From assembly GCA_902791475.1 (NCBI GenBank), contig CADAWC010000032.1, forward strand, positions 1 to 40,643: a stretch of 40,643 nucleotides of DNA, read 5' to 3'. This DNA is from Fibrobacter succinogenes. Its GTDB lineage: Bacteria > Fibrobacterota > Fibrobacteria > Fibrobacterales > Fibrobacteraceae. Within the stretch, counting starts at the first letter, position 1; each line of letters begins with the position of its first letter. Below are positions 23,439 through 31,732 of this stretch, one piece after another. A program made the translations under genes and the position numbers. The notes beneath the pieces are model-generated. The model was not told the DNA's origin, made no database searches, and was given only the letters and a program-made list of their open reading frames with translations.

Positions 23439-24395
23439 TTATTCGAGGCGTTCAACCTTTGTCGAGAGTTCGCTTTCGAGCTCGGCAACACGGTCGAGGC
23501 TCAAGTTCCACGGGCGTTCGACTTCGCAACGGGCACTAGCCACAGCAGTCGCCTTTGCCAAGCAACTTTCAAAGCTCAGATTTTGTTCAAAAGCATAGAG
23601 CCAGCCCGCAAAGAACGAGTCTCCGGCACCAATGTCATTTTTGACCGTAATTGTAGGCGGTTGCAACTGGATGCCCTGGAACTTCTTTTCCATGAGGCGG
23701 AAGGCTCGCACCGGAGCATCCTCTTCGGTCACGACAAGGTTCTTAATCGGGAGGCGTTCAAGGACTGCGGTCGCCGTCATCTTCCAGAACTGCGGGCTAG
23801 ACTTGACCTGCGGAATGCCCATGCGTTCTAGGAGCTTGCAGTATTCCAGCATGTTGATTTTCAGGAGGTCCACGCCTTTTGCAAGGAGTTCATCAATGCC
23901 GTCAATAGCATCGACAAAGATGTGCTTGTCGCTAAAGTCTAGGTCATTGAACATCTTTGCGTTAAAGCCCTGCGGGAACGTTCCGCACAAAGCGATGTAC
24001 TGCGTTGAATCCCAGTAATCGTTGAGCGTTTGTGTAAAATCATCATTCTCGGAATCCGCAAGAGTCGGAGACGGCTCCACGAGTTCCGTCGTGTCGCCGT
24101 TGCAAGCAATCGTCGTGCAGATGCGCGTATTTTCGCGAATCCAGATTGGCACCTGCTGGATGCCGCAAGCAGAAAGCTCGTCAAAGATTTTTTCTCCGTT
24201 CCCGGCACCGAGGAAATGCATCAAACGCGGCGTGCCGCCCAAGAGCTGTAACACTCGGCAGCAGTTGATTCCCTTGCCCGATGCGTATTCCTTGACCTTC
24301 TGGATGCGGTGCACTTCGCCTGGAGTAAACTTGTCCAGAAAGAACACCCTCTGCCAAGCAGGATTCAAACCGAGAACTAAGATTTCCCTTGACAT
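23439..24395 (-). CDS. PfkB-family sugar kinase (1-phosphofructokinase-like)
   Basis: The 318-residue protein is a ribokinase/PfkB-fold kinase. The N-terminus (ILVLGLNPAWQRVFFLDKF) and KEYASGKGINCCRVLQLLGG are typical of the 1-phosphofructokinase/tagatose-6-phosphate kinase branch. The C-terminal GAGDSFFAGWLYA is the ATP/anion-hole signature with its catalytic Asp. The natural substrate cannot be read from the sequence; a phosphorylated hexose is likely. It starts 8 bases after tyrS and ends 10 bases before mqnB, so it belongs to the tyrS-pfkB-mqnB-mqnD run, though the metabolic link is not clear. Confidence 0.87.
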   Translation of the reverse strand: MSREILVLGLNPAWQRVFFLDKFTPGEVHRIQKVKEYASGKGINCCRVLQLLGGTPRLMHFLGAGNGEKIFDELSACGIQQVPIWIRENTRICTTIACNGDTTELVEPSPTLADSENDDFTQTLNDYWDSTQYIALCGTFPQGFNAKMFNDLDFSDKHIFVDAIDGIDELLAKGVDLLKINMLEYCKLLERMGIPQVKSSPQFWKMTATAVLERLPIKNLVVTEEDAPVRAFRLMEKKFQGIQLQPPTITVKNDIGAGDSFFAGWLYAFEQNLSFESCLAKATAVASARCEVERPWNLSLDRVAELESELSTKVERLE

Positions 24396-24403
24396 CGCTT
24401 ACC

Positions 24404-25621
24404 TTAGAAGTTCACCTTGTAGAACTTGCGCTTGCCCACCTGGACAACGAGCTGGTCGTCACCCTTGATTTCGATCTGGGCTTGCGGATCGGCAAGCTTT
24501 TCGCCACCAATCTTTACGCCACCGTTCTGCACCATGCGGCGGGCTTCGCCCTTACTGGCAAAAGCCTTGATGTTCACGAGCAAGTCAAGAGCGCCGTAAG
24601 AGCCAGCATCGACGGAGCATTCGAGAGCATCACTCGGGATAGCGTTTCCGCTGTGGATTTCGCGTTCCTTCGCGGCAGCGGCTTCGGCGGCTTCGGCACC
24701 GTAGTACTGCGTCACGATATCGATTGCGAGGCGGTGTTTGGCATCGTTCGGATTCATCTTGCCTGCGGCAATGTCCGCCATCATCTGCTTGATTTCTTCG
24801 AGCGGGATGTTGGTGAGAAGTTCGAACCAGTTCTCGACAATGCTATCGGCGAGGCTGTAAATCTTGTGGTACATCACGTCAGCCGGTTCATTGAGGCCAA
24901 CGTAGTTGCCGATGGACTTACTCATCTTGACCTTGCCATCAGTACCGAGCAAAATCGGCATGAAGAGACCGATTTGCGGTTCCATGCCTTCAAAAATCTG
25001 AAGGTCGCGACCACGGAGCACGTTGAACTTCTGGTCGGTGCCACCGAGTTCCACATCACTCTGGATGGCGACGGAATCGTAGCCCTGCATCATCGGGTAC
25101 ATGAATTCGTGCAGGCTAATCGGCGTGTTTGCAGTATAGCGGTTGTGGAAGTCCTCGCGTTCGAGCATCTGGGCGACAGTGAACTGGCCCATGAGTTCTG
25201 TGACCTTGCTGAACGGGAGCTTGGAGAACCATTCTCCGTTGTAGTGGATTTCGACCTGATCGCGGCGGACAACCTTGAAGAACTGTTCCTGGTATTCCTT
25301 CGCGTTTTCGAGCACCTGTTCGTGCGTGAGGCGCGGACGGGCCTTGTTACGACCACTCGGGTCACCAATCTGCGCGGTGTAGTCACCCACGATGAGGACG
25401 ACCGTATGACCGAGGTCCTGGAACTGGCGGAGCTTGCGCATCACGACCGTATGACCGAAGTGAACGTCCGGAGCCGTCGGGTCGACCCCCATCTTGATAC
25501 GGAGGGGCTTGCCCGTTTCGTAGGACTTCTGGAGTTTCTTTTCGAGTTCATCTTGCGGCACGATGTCGGTCACGCCGCGCATCAAAATTTCAAGCTGTTC
25601 TTTTACAGGACGGAATTGCAT
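24404..25621 (-). CDS. tyrS: Tyrosyl-tRNA synthetase
   Basis: TyrS charges tRNA-Tyr. The 405-residue class I enzyme has the HFGH motif (54-57), KMSKS (232-236), and a C-terminal S4 RNA-binding domain (about 340-405, MVQNGGVKIGGEKL). The short-linker layout and HFGHTVVMRKLRQFQDLGH fit the TyrZ/TyrRS branch found in many bacteria. The start ATG (25621) is immediately preceded by heptad DNA (CCTAATCCT ATG) with no Shine-Dalgarno sequence, so this essential gene must initiate without one or by another route. It heads a minus-strand gene run. Confidence 0.96.
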   Translation of the reverse strand: MQFRPVKEQLEILMRGVTDIVPQDELEKKLQKSYETGKPLRIKMGVDPTAPDVHFGHTVVMRKLRQFQDLGHTVVLIVGDYTAQIGDPSGRNKARPRLTHEQVLENAKEYQEQFFKVVRRDQVEIHYNGEWFSKLPFSKVTELMGQFTVAQMLEREDFHNRYTANTPISLHEFMYPMMQGYDSVAIQSDVELGGTDQKFNVLRGRDLQIFEGMEPQIGLFMPILLGTDGKVKMSKSIGNYVGLNEPADVMYHKIYSLADSIVENWFELLTNIPLEEIKQMMADIAAGKMNPNDAKHRLAIDIVTQYYGAEAAEAAAAKEREIHSGNAIPSDALECSVDAGSYGALDLLVNIKAFASKGEARRMVQNGGVKIGGEKLADPQAQIEIKGDDQLVVQVGKRKFYKVNF

Positions 25622-25668
25622 AGGATTAGGTTTTAGGTATTAGGTTATAGGTATTAGGGGTTGCGGGT
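25621..25668. repeat. TAGG heptad array abutting the tyrS start codon
   Basis: TAGG recurs at 25621, 25627, 25634, 25641, 25648 and 25655, i.e. one 6-base step then four steps of 7, fading after 25662. On the minus strand this is a pyrimidine-rich leader ending at the tyrS ATG. Confidence 0.8.
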
Positions 25669-25747
25669 TTGAAAATCACAGATACAAACCGCTAATCACT
25701 GGAAGCCCATTTTGAAGGAATGGATAATCATAACAAAGGTAAAGATA

Positions 25748-25803
25748 GTAATTAGTCGGCAGTAGGAAGTTGGAAGTTGGAAGTGGATAGCAGGTTGTAA
25801 ATA
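25748..25803. repeat. Eight-unit GTNGGAA heptad array
   Basis: Eight consecutive 7-base units in perfect register, the middle three being GTAGGAA or GTTGGAA, the same family as the mqnB-mqnD array. It lies between lysR (stop 25838) and tyrS. The bases between the two arrays (25669-25747) show nothing else. Confidence 0.85.
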
Positions 25804-25837
25804 GCGAAATTAAGAGACTTTGGCAATCTACGGTAAA

Positions 25838-26728
25838 TTACTTTCGCATTTTGGATTGGCGTTGGAGAATGTACTTGGTTAAAAAGTTGTAGAACTGTTC
25901 CGTCTTGGAATTGTCCTGCTTGTTGCGACGGAGCGAAATCACGATATCGCGCTTAAAATCCGTGTCAGTGATTTCGAGGAGCCTAACGCGTTTGTGGTCC
26001 ATCTTGCCCCATGAAAGTTCCGGCCAGAAGCCCACGCCAATACCTGCGGCAACAGCTTCCTTGACAACGGCGGCGTTATCACTTTCAAATGTGACATTTG
26101 TATGAAATCCAATGCTATCGCAGAGTTCGTTACAAATCTGGCGGTACTGTTTGGAACCGTAAAGGCGGATGAACTTTTCATCTTTCAAGTCAAAAAGCGA
26201 AATGGAATCGAGCTTTTTGTACTGCGTCGTATTCGGGACTGCGAGATAAATCTTTTCGGAATGAACAAACGTTTCGTCACTTTCTGTATTGTCAAGTTCC
26301 GGCCTGTAATTTGCATAAGTGCGAACACAGATGTCAAAGACACTCGTTTCCTCGTTCTGCACTATGTCCACATCGATATCAGAATTACTTCGTCTATACT
26401 CAATCACAGCACTTGTGATAAGCGTGGAAGCCGCAAGGACGTTCAGCTTGACGTTGTTATTCTGCTTATCCGCAGTTTCCTTGAGGATCGCCGGGAGCGC
26501 CATCATATTCTCGTAGAGCGGCTGAAGCTTTTCGTAAAAGAACTTCCCGCTATCGGTGAGCTTAATGTTACGCCCGGAATTTTTGAACAGCGACACGCCC
26601 AGCTCATCTTCGAGCTTGTGTATGGCTTGCGTGAGTGCCGGCTGGACGATGCAGAGGTTCTTTGCACTTTGTGTGACATGCTCCGTGCGGGCCACCTCTA
26701 AGAAATATTTAAGCTGAGTGAGTTCCAT
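25838..26728 (-). CDS. LysR-family transcriptional regulator
   Basis: The 296-residue protein has the LysR plan: an N-terminal winged helix-turn-helix (MELTQLKYFLEVARTEHVTQ to KLEDELGVSLFKNSGRNIKL) and an effector-binding domain (about 90-290). ATG 26728 gives the canonical N-terminus; a longer frame reaching 26914 runs into the upstream gene and has no homology. It starts 13 bases after the AAA+ regulator gene and is probably co-transcribed with it. The target genes and effector cannot be told. It is not divergent from a metabolic operon, unlike many LysR genes. Confidence 0.9.
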   Translation of the reverse strand: MELTQLKYFLEVARTEHVTQSAKNLCIVQPALTQAIHKLEDELGVSLFKNSGRNIKLTDSGKFFYEKLQPLYENMMALPAILKETADKQNNNVKLNVLAASTLITSAVIEYRRSNSDIDVDIVQNEETSVFDICVRTYANYRPELDNTESDETFVHSEKIYLAVPNTTQYKKLDSISLFDLKDEKFIRLYGSKQYRQICNELCDSIGFHTNVTFESDNAAVVKEAVAAGIGVGFWPELSWGKMDHKRVRLLEITDTDFKRDIVISLRRNKQDNSKTEQFYNFLTKYILQRQSKMRK

Positions 26729-26741
26729 AAAAGGAAATATA

Positions 26742-28271
26742 CTATTTGCTGAAGGCAGCGAGGTCGATGCCGAGCTGCTTGATTTTGTAAGTGAGGATGC
26801 GCGGGGTGGTCGAGAGGCTACGGGCGGCTGCGGCCATTTTTCCCTTGCTGCTCTTGAGCGCATCGCAAATGATATCGCGTTCGTACGCTTCGACCATGAG
26901 CTTGAGGTTGCCACTTACAGGCGTTCCGCTAGTTTCATCGGTCTGGATGGTCGGCGGGAAGTGATGCGGGTAGATGACGTCTTCTTCAGTCAAGAGCACC
27001 GCACGTTCAATCGCATTTTCGAGCTCACGCACATTGCCCGGCCACGGGTAACTCATGAGCATTTCGATGGTTCCGCGAGCAAGACGGCGCACATTTTTGC
27101 CCACCATTCGGCAATAATGTTCAACAAAGTAATCTGCAAGTAGCACGATGTCGGTACGGCGCTTACGGAGAGGCGGCACGTAAATCGGAACGATGTGGAG
27201 CTGGTAATACAAGTCTTCGCGGAAAGTCCCGTCGGAGACCATCTGCTGCAAGTTCTTTGTCGTTGCACAAATAACGCGCACATTCACTTTTTTCGGGAAG
27301 CGGGCGCCCACGCGCTCCATTTCGCCCTGCTGCAAAAGACGAAGCAACTTTATCTGCAAGTTCGGGGTGAGTTCCGCAACTTCATCGAGGAATAGCGTAC
27401 CGCCTTCGGCCTGCTCGACGCGGCCCGGCGCCTCGTTGACGACGCCAACCAAGGCGCCCTTTTCGCTACCGAAAAGTTCCCGGTCCAGAACGGACTCTGG
27501 GAGGGCCGCGCAATGCACTCGCACGAACGGACCCAAATTGCGGTCAGAGCGAAAGTGAATCGCTTCTGCAACAAGGCCCTTGCCGGTCCCCACCTCCCCC
27601 ACGATTAGCGCCGGGAGCGGGCTTTTTGCAACCTGGTCGATTTGCGTATAGACCTGCTGCATCTCGGGTGTTTTACCGATGATGTTGTCCGGTTGGAAAC
27701 GCGCCTTGAGTTCCATTGCCATGCGTTCATTTTCGGCCTTGAGAATTTCGTTCTCTTCGCGGGCTTCACGGCGAAGTTTCACAGCAGCGGCAAGCATCTG
27801 CGCAATAATTTCTAACAAACGAAGCTTTTCGGGGAGTTCGTTTTCGACTGGATTCTGCACGTCGGCACTGAAGGCGCCAATCACCTGATGTTCCATGATA
27901 ACAGGAACACAAAGGAATGCCTTGTCCTCAGTTTTGCCACGCCCCGTGCGGTCCAAGAAATCAGGGTCCTTCGCGACCGAGGGAATGATAATCGGCTTGC
28001 CGGTTTCAACCACACGACCGGTAATGCCCTCGCCCACCTTGTAGCGGCCTTTACGCGCCTGGCGGCTCGAAAGGCCTTCTGCAATTTCAATGGAAATTTC
28101 GCCGGTGTGGCGGTTGTACAGCGTAAGCGTCGCATGTTCCACGCCCATCATAGATTCCACCACTTCCAAAATCGGGTGCGCGACACTCTCGAAATCGAGC
28201 GTCTGGTTCAAAATGGAGCTGATCTTGTAGAGCAGCTCCAGTTCTTGAATCTTGGCGTGAGTCGTAGACAT
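26742..28271 (-). CDS. NifA-like AAA+ regulator with degenerate sigma-54 contact motifs
   Basis: The 509-residue protein has a GAF domain (about 25-165), a helical linker, an AAA+ domain (about 197-430) and a Fis-type helix-turn-helix (about 475-505), the NifA/enhancer-binding-protein layout. Walker A reads GEVGTGKG (225-232) and Walker B GTLFLDE (291-297), so ATP binding is probable. But the GAFTGA loop that contacts sigma-54 reads GALVGV (272-277), and the second arginine finger in the usual FREDLYYRL is Gln357 (FREDLYYQL). It may not activate sigma-54 and might act with another sigma factor or as a repressor. Its ATG overlaps the stop of the HincII-like gene by one base (TAATG), so it is coupled to the restriction-modification pair. 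Confidence 0.88.
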   Translation of the reverse strand: MSTTHAKIQELELLYKISSILNQTLDFESVAHPILEVVESMMGVEHATLTLYNRHTGEISIEIAEGLSSRQARKGRYKVGEGITGRVVETGKPIIIPSVAKDPDFLDRTGRGKTEDKAFLCVPVIMEHQVIGAFSADVQNPVENELPEKLRLLEIIAQMLAAAVKLRREAREENEILKAENERMAMELKARFQPDNIIGKTPEMQQVYTQIDQVAKSPLPALIVGEVGTGKGLVAEAIHFRSDRNLGPFVRVHCAALPESVLDRELFGSEKGALVGVVNEAPGRVEQAEGGTLFLDEVAELTPNLQIKLLRLLQQGEMERVGARFPKKVNVRVICATTKNLQQMVSDGTFREDLYYQLHIVPIYVPPLRKRRTDIVLLADYFVEHYCRMVGKNVRRLARGTIEMLMSYPWPGNVRELENAIERAVLLTEEDVIYPHHFPPTIQTDETSGTPVSGNLKLMVEAYERDIICDALKSSKGKMAAAARSLSTTPRILTYKIKQLGIDLAAFSK

Positions 28272-29041
28272 TATCTTAAATATTTTTCAAAAGGCTTAAC
28301 AAATTCTTCAATCATATAATTAGCTCGTCTTTTCGCCTCCGTTGTAAAATGCTTTAAATATCTCCTAGCCCAAGTTTCTCGAGTTTCATTATTAAAATTT
28401 TGATTAAGCTCATCAACATGAAATTGAATTTGCATTGCGGCAGCCCAATTTATATACAATTCTTCGGGAGGGCACTTAAATAATTCAGCATAATGAGCAT
28501 CCAAACAAACTAAAAGTTTTTCATCCAATCTCCAATCTACTTGAAAATAGTTGATATCAAACAAATCAAAATCCTGATTATCAATCATCTTAGCACAAGT
28601 TTGAGCCAATTTATAGGCAGATATGATATTCGGAGCTTGAGCTTTTTTACCCAAATTACGCGTTTTTACATCAATCAGTTCAAATTTTTTTTCTTTTGTA
28701 ACTAAAATATCTGCCGTATCATTTTGTTTTTCTTCAAATAAATTATTGACACTCCATTTTTCTACAGCATTTTTTCCTCGATCTAACAAAAAAAGCAATG
28801 TAGGCGATTCAAAAAGATTATTTCTCGCCTGAACCGTTTTGGCATCTTTATTCTTTGAAAATAAAAAATTCAAATACTCATATTGCCTATATGTACAATT
28901 CGGAAATTGTTCTTTTATCAATTGATTAACAAGTTTATCAAAGGGCTCTCCAGCAGCATGCCCCGACAAAGTGCCACCAGTGGGTTTTTCCACCCCACGA
29001 CCCACAATTTTTTGCTTTAACAAATTATAATTCACAAACAT
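28271..29041 (-). CDS. HincII-like type II restriction endonuclease
   Basis: The 256-residue protein matches R.HincII from Haemophilus closely, as I recall that sequence: shared stretches include GTLSGHAAGEPF, NLFEEKQNDTADIL, APNIISAYKLAQTCAKMID and INWAAAMQIQFHV. HincII (258 residues) cuts GTYRAC. Its catalytic residues Asp114, Asp127 and Lys129 correspond here to Asp111, Asp124 and Lys126 in TADIL and IDVKTRN, so the enzyme should be active with the same or similar specificity. The gene is strongly A+T-rich compared with its neighbours. It starts 3 bases after the methyltransferase and its stop overlaps the start of the AAA+ regulator. The family call is firm; the exact recognition site is inferred. 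Confidence 0.95.
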   Translation of the reverse strand: MFVNYNLLKQKIVGRGVEKPTGGTLSGHAAGEPFDKLVNQLIKEQFPNCTYRQYEYLNFLFSKNKDAKTVQARNNLFESPTLLFLLDRGKNAVEKWSVNNLFEEKQNDTADILVTKEKKFELIDVKTRNLGKKAQAPNIISAYKLAQTCAKMIDNQDFDLFDINYFQVDWRLDEKLLVCLDAHYAELFKCPPEELYINWAAAMQIQFHVDELNQNFNNETRETWARRYLKHFTTEAKRRANYMIEEFVKPFEKYLR

Positions 29042-29044
29042 TTT

Positions 29045-30619
29045 TTACCTCATTAATTGATCTATACATTCATCTATTTTTTTGATTATAGCATTTTCTT
29101 TGGATCTTATAAAATTCTTCACTAGTACTACAATCTGATTATGTAATTTTACCTCATTTTCATTCGAAAAGTCGATTTTTCTAAACGGAATAATAGATAT
29201 CGGTTTTTCCGAAAATTCAACAATATCCCCCTTTCTAACACCTTTACTTTTCAGCCAATTAAAAACATAGTAACTATTAAGCAATGCTAAAATATAATAG
29301 ACACTTTCCTGTGTCGTTTTTCTTTTATAAATGGCCGTAACATCTTGCGTTGGGAACAAATCATTATTCGCCAAAGAAAATCTAAACCTATCTTTATGGG
29401 TAATACGCTCCTTACACGGAACAAAAATTTTTTCTTGCGAAGACGCAAATAAATTATAATTTCGCAGAAAAGCCCATTCCCAATAATTCAGTTTTCGACC
29501 ATAATCATACCTTTTTTTCAAATTTACTTTAAACGGAACAAGATGTTTGCTAAAATTTGGAAATTTCTCAGAAAAATCAGATTCACTAGAAATAGGTTCA
29601 TTCACAAAAATATAGTTTGTGCTTTTCTCACTAACAAAAGACGTGATATTTTTAGCCTTGACGACTTTTATCACATTTTTTTTCTCTTTTTCATTCAAAA
29701 AATCATCATCAGTTAATTGGAACGCTTTGTCTAATCCACTCACCATACCATTGCCAATTTCACAGAAATCCCCCAGCATTTCATATTCATCTTTTTCGTC
29801 GAATAAAGATTCCTGTATTCTATTCTTCTTTTTGCAAGCTTTTTCAAAATTTTCAATATCAGATATCGACTTTTCATCCACCAGCAACCATCGTGAATTT
29901 TCCTTAAACTGGGGAACTTCGAAGCACTCCACATTTTCAGAATTTTTTGACTTTATATTTTCAATGTCCACTTGAGTCATTTTCTTTTTAGAAAAGAACT
30001 TTGTAATAGACACCGTTTTCAATTTTTTCTTGCTTTTTATATAATGGAAAATAATCAGCGATACATTTGCTTTTTCAAAAATTGGAGTTTCATTAAAATG
30101 GTAAATCTGTTTGACATAACCATTTTGCAACATATAATTTCTAAGCGAATTAGCATGTGTTGTAGAAATCCAATATTCTGGTGTAATAAATATTAATTCG
30201 CCTCCATCATTCAACTGCTCAATTGATTTTATAATAAAAATATTCGAATAATCACACAAGGAATTGCAATATCTATTCCACAAATCACAATGACTCAATT
30301 CTTCCTTCAAAGGTTCTTCCAAATTTTTCCACCTAATATATGGTGGATTTCCAATAACGACATCAAACGTTTCATTTAATGGAGCTAACACAAAACTTGA
30401 ATTATTCACCCCTACACGATTTTTCAGAATATCTTTATCAATTTCATACGCAGAAACATTTTTAAATCCTTTTGCATGTAAGCCATCTAAAAAAGCCCCT
30501 TCTCCACAAGAAGGTTCTAATACTTTAGATTTTTTTCCATGTTCAATAAGCCCCACCATAAAATCAACAATAATTTTTGGGGTCATGTATTGTCCAAACT
30601 GTTGCTTTTCTCTCACCAT
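29045..30619 (-). CDS. Adenine-specific DNA methyltransferase, partner of the HincII-like enzyme
   Basis: The 524-residue N6-adenine methyltransferase has motif X (FGQYMTP, 8-14), motif I for S-adenosylmethionine (LEPSCGEGAFL, 34-44) and the catalytic NPPY (91-94), the order of the gamma/TaqI-like class, and a long C-terminal target-recognition domain. M.HincII belongs to this type. It protects the host's GTYRAC sites from the adjacent nuclease (inferred from the pairing). The gene is A+T-rich like its partner, and its leader (30620-30680) contains a TATATT -10 candidate with a weak -35, so the pair may carry its own promoter. ATG 30619 fits motif X directly. Confidence 0.92.
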   Translation of the reverse strand: MVREKQQFGQYMTPKIIVDFMVGLIEHGKKSKVLEPSCGEGAFLDGLHAKGFKNVSAYEIDKDILKNRVGVNNSSFVLAPLNETFDVVIGNPPYIRWKNLEEPLKEELSHCDLWNRYCNSLCDYSNIFIIKSIEQLNDGGELIFITPEYWISTTHANSLRNYMLQNGYVKQIYHFNETPIFEKANVSLIIFHYIKSKKKLKTVSITKFFSKKKMTQVDIENIKSKNSENVECFEVPQFKENSRWLLVDEKSISDIENFEKACKKKNRIQESLFDEKDEYEMLGDFCEIGNGMVSGLDKAFQLTDDDFLNEKEKKNVIKVVKAKNITSFVSEKSTNYIFVNEPISSESDFSEKFPNFSKHLVPFKVNLKKRYDYGRKLNYWEWAFLRNYNLFASSQEKIFVPCKERITHKDRFRFSLANNDLFPTQDVTAIYKRKTTQESVYYILALLNSYYVFNWLKSKGVRKGDIVEFSEKPISIIPFRKIDFSNENEVKLHNQIVVLVKNFIRSKENAIIKKIDECIDQLMR

Positions 30620-30762
30620 AAAGCATCTCTTTAAAAACTAACTCAAATATACATTATTCTTCATCTTGCAAAGAAGCATCATTCTCTGCAAGACAAGCTC
30701 TTCAAAATTTACCCAAACCATCACTAAATATACTTACTTAAAGCGACATATTTTGTCAATAC

Positions 30763-30803
30763 AAAAAAAACGTTCCTAGCGTTAAGCTGGAACGTTAAAA
30801 AAA
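30763..30803. terminator. Bidirectional terminator after yqeY
   Basis: AACGTTCC (30769-30776) and GGAACGTT (30789-30796) form a perfect 8-bp stem with A- and T-runs on both sides. It lies just after the yqeY stop (30812). The remaining bases 30620-30762 hold only the leader of the methyltransferase and nothing else I can see. Confidence 0.85.
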
Positions 30804-30811
30804 TTATGCGG

Positions 30812-31282
30812 TTACTTCAAAGCTTCTTGCACGAGGGCAGAAGCGCGCTTGGCGTCAAAGCGGCCCTTGACCTTCGGGGAGAGTTCCTTCATGATCTTTC
30901 CCATGTCCTTCGGGGAAGAGGCGCCCGTAGCGGCCTTGATTTCGGCAATGAGGGCCTTGACTTCGTCTTCGGTCATCTCGGCAGGCATGTACTTGCGGTA
31001 AATGGCAATGACAGCTTCTTCGGCCGGAATCTTGTCCAGGAATCCACCCTTCTTGAGGATTTCGATGGATTCCTGCTTTTGCTTCACGCTTTTGGCGAGA
31101 ACGTCGATGCACATGGCATCGGTAATGCTTTCGGTAATCTGTGCCGGAGTGGCACCAGACTTCATAGCTTCGTTCTTGATGTCAGAATGGAGCGTACGAA
31201 GAGTTCCGAGAGTTTCGGCATCGTGAGCCTTCATGGCTGTCTTGATGTCGTCGAGAATCTGGGTAAGCAAAGCACAACTCAT
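30812..31282 (-). CDS. YqeY/GatB-related domain protein
   Basis: The 156-residue protein is a stand-alone GatB/YqeY domain protein (family length about 150). It has the helical pattern and conserved ends of the family: TLRTLHSDIKNEAMKSG, EIAKxGGFxDKI-like GGFLDKIPAEEAVIAIYRKYMP and GKIMKELSPKVKGRFDAKRAS. These proteins resemble the tail domain of the GatB subunit and may help in tRNA handling, but their role is not settled. ATG 31282 has GAGG five bases upstream. rpsU lies upstream on the same strand, a pairing seen in many bacteria. Confidence 0.92.
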   Translation of the reverse strand: MSCALLTQILDDIKTAMKAHDAETLGTLRTLHSDIKNEAMKSGATPAQITESITDAMCIDVLAKSVKQKQESIEILKKGGFLDKIPAEEAVIAIYRKYMPAEMTEDEVKALIAEIKAATGASSPKDMGKIMKELSPKVKGRFDAKRASALVQEALK

Positions 31283-31342
31283 ATTGACCTCGAGCGATTA
31301 TAACGCTTCGCTCCAAGCGATGAAGATTTGTTATAAAACACC

Positions 31343-31376
31343 TAATGAGTCATCAGCACAAGCTGACAACTCATTA
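31343..31376. promoter_or_regulatory. Long hairpin between rpsU and yqeY
   Basis: An outer 8-bp stem (31343-31350 with 31369-31376) and an inner 5-bp stem (31353-31357 with 31362-31366, loop ACAA) are separated by a symmetrical internal CA/CA loop. On the minus strand it is followed by only a short T stretch, so a processing or attenuation element is as likely as a terminator. GCGAAGC and TATAATCGC (minus strand, about 31290-31315) lie between it and yqeY. Confidence 0.5.
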
Positions 31377-31407
31377 AAGCTTAGCAATGTCCGATTAAGG
31401 AATCGAA

Positions 31408-31617
31408 TTAGTAGAGACGCTTGCGGTTCTGGTCAGCGATCTCTTTGAGACGCTTGCGACGAGCAGCCGTTTCAATACGCTTCTTTTCTTCGGAAGGCTT
31501 TTCGAAACGCTGACGCTTCTTGACGTCGGAGATGATGCCATTCTTTTCGCAAGACTTGGTGAAACGCTTGAGAGCGCGTTCGAACGGTTCGTTGGACTTA
31601 ACAATAACGCCGATCAC
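31408..31617 (-). CDS. rpsU: 30S ribosomal protein S21
   Basis: S21 is a small basic protein of the 30S subunit that helps select the mRNA start site. The 69-residue sequence has the family pattern: VKSNEPFERALKRFTKSCEKNGI, then KKRQRFEKPSEEKKR and a basic C-terminus. The start is GTG at 31617 with AAGGA five bases upstream. A strong promoter lies just upstream (31657-31685). yqeY follows after a hairpin. Confidence 0.95.
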   Translation of the reverse strand: MIGVIVKSNEPFERALKRFTKSCEKNGIISDVKKRQRFEKPSEEKKRIETAARRKRLKEIADQNRKRLY

Positions 31618-31656
31618 GATAATCCTTTGGTTAAAAATTCAATTTTTTGATAGCCA

Positions 31657-31685
31657 AATATACCTAAATTTTTCTATTCCGTCAA
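31657..31685 (-). promoter_or_regulatory. Promoter of rpsU-yqeY
   Basis: On the minus strand TTGACG (31680-31685) and TATATT (31657-31662) are exactly 17 bases apart, with transcription expected near 31650. Confidence 0.78.
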
Positions 31686-31732
31686 GGGTAACAATTTTTT
31701 AGCGGTTGGAGCGCAATTTTGCAACGCCAGCC

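Noticed and set aside
25620..25668. Telomere-like TTAGGG repeats
   Set aside because: TAGG heptads look similar by eye, but the period is 7, the units vary and they lie inside the chromosome between genes.
26729..26914. 62-residue N-terminal extension of the LysR protein
   Set aside because: It is out of frame within the upstream regulator gene and lacks LysR homology; the helix-turn-helix begins at ATG 26728.
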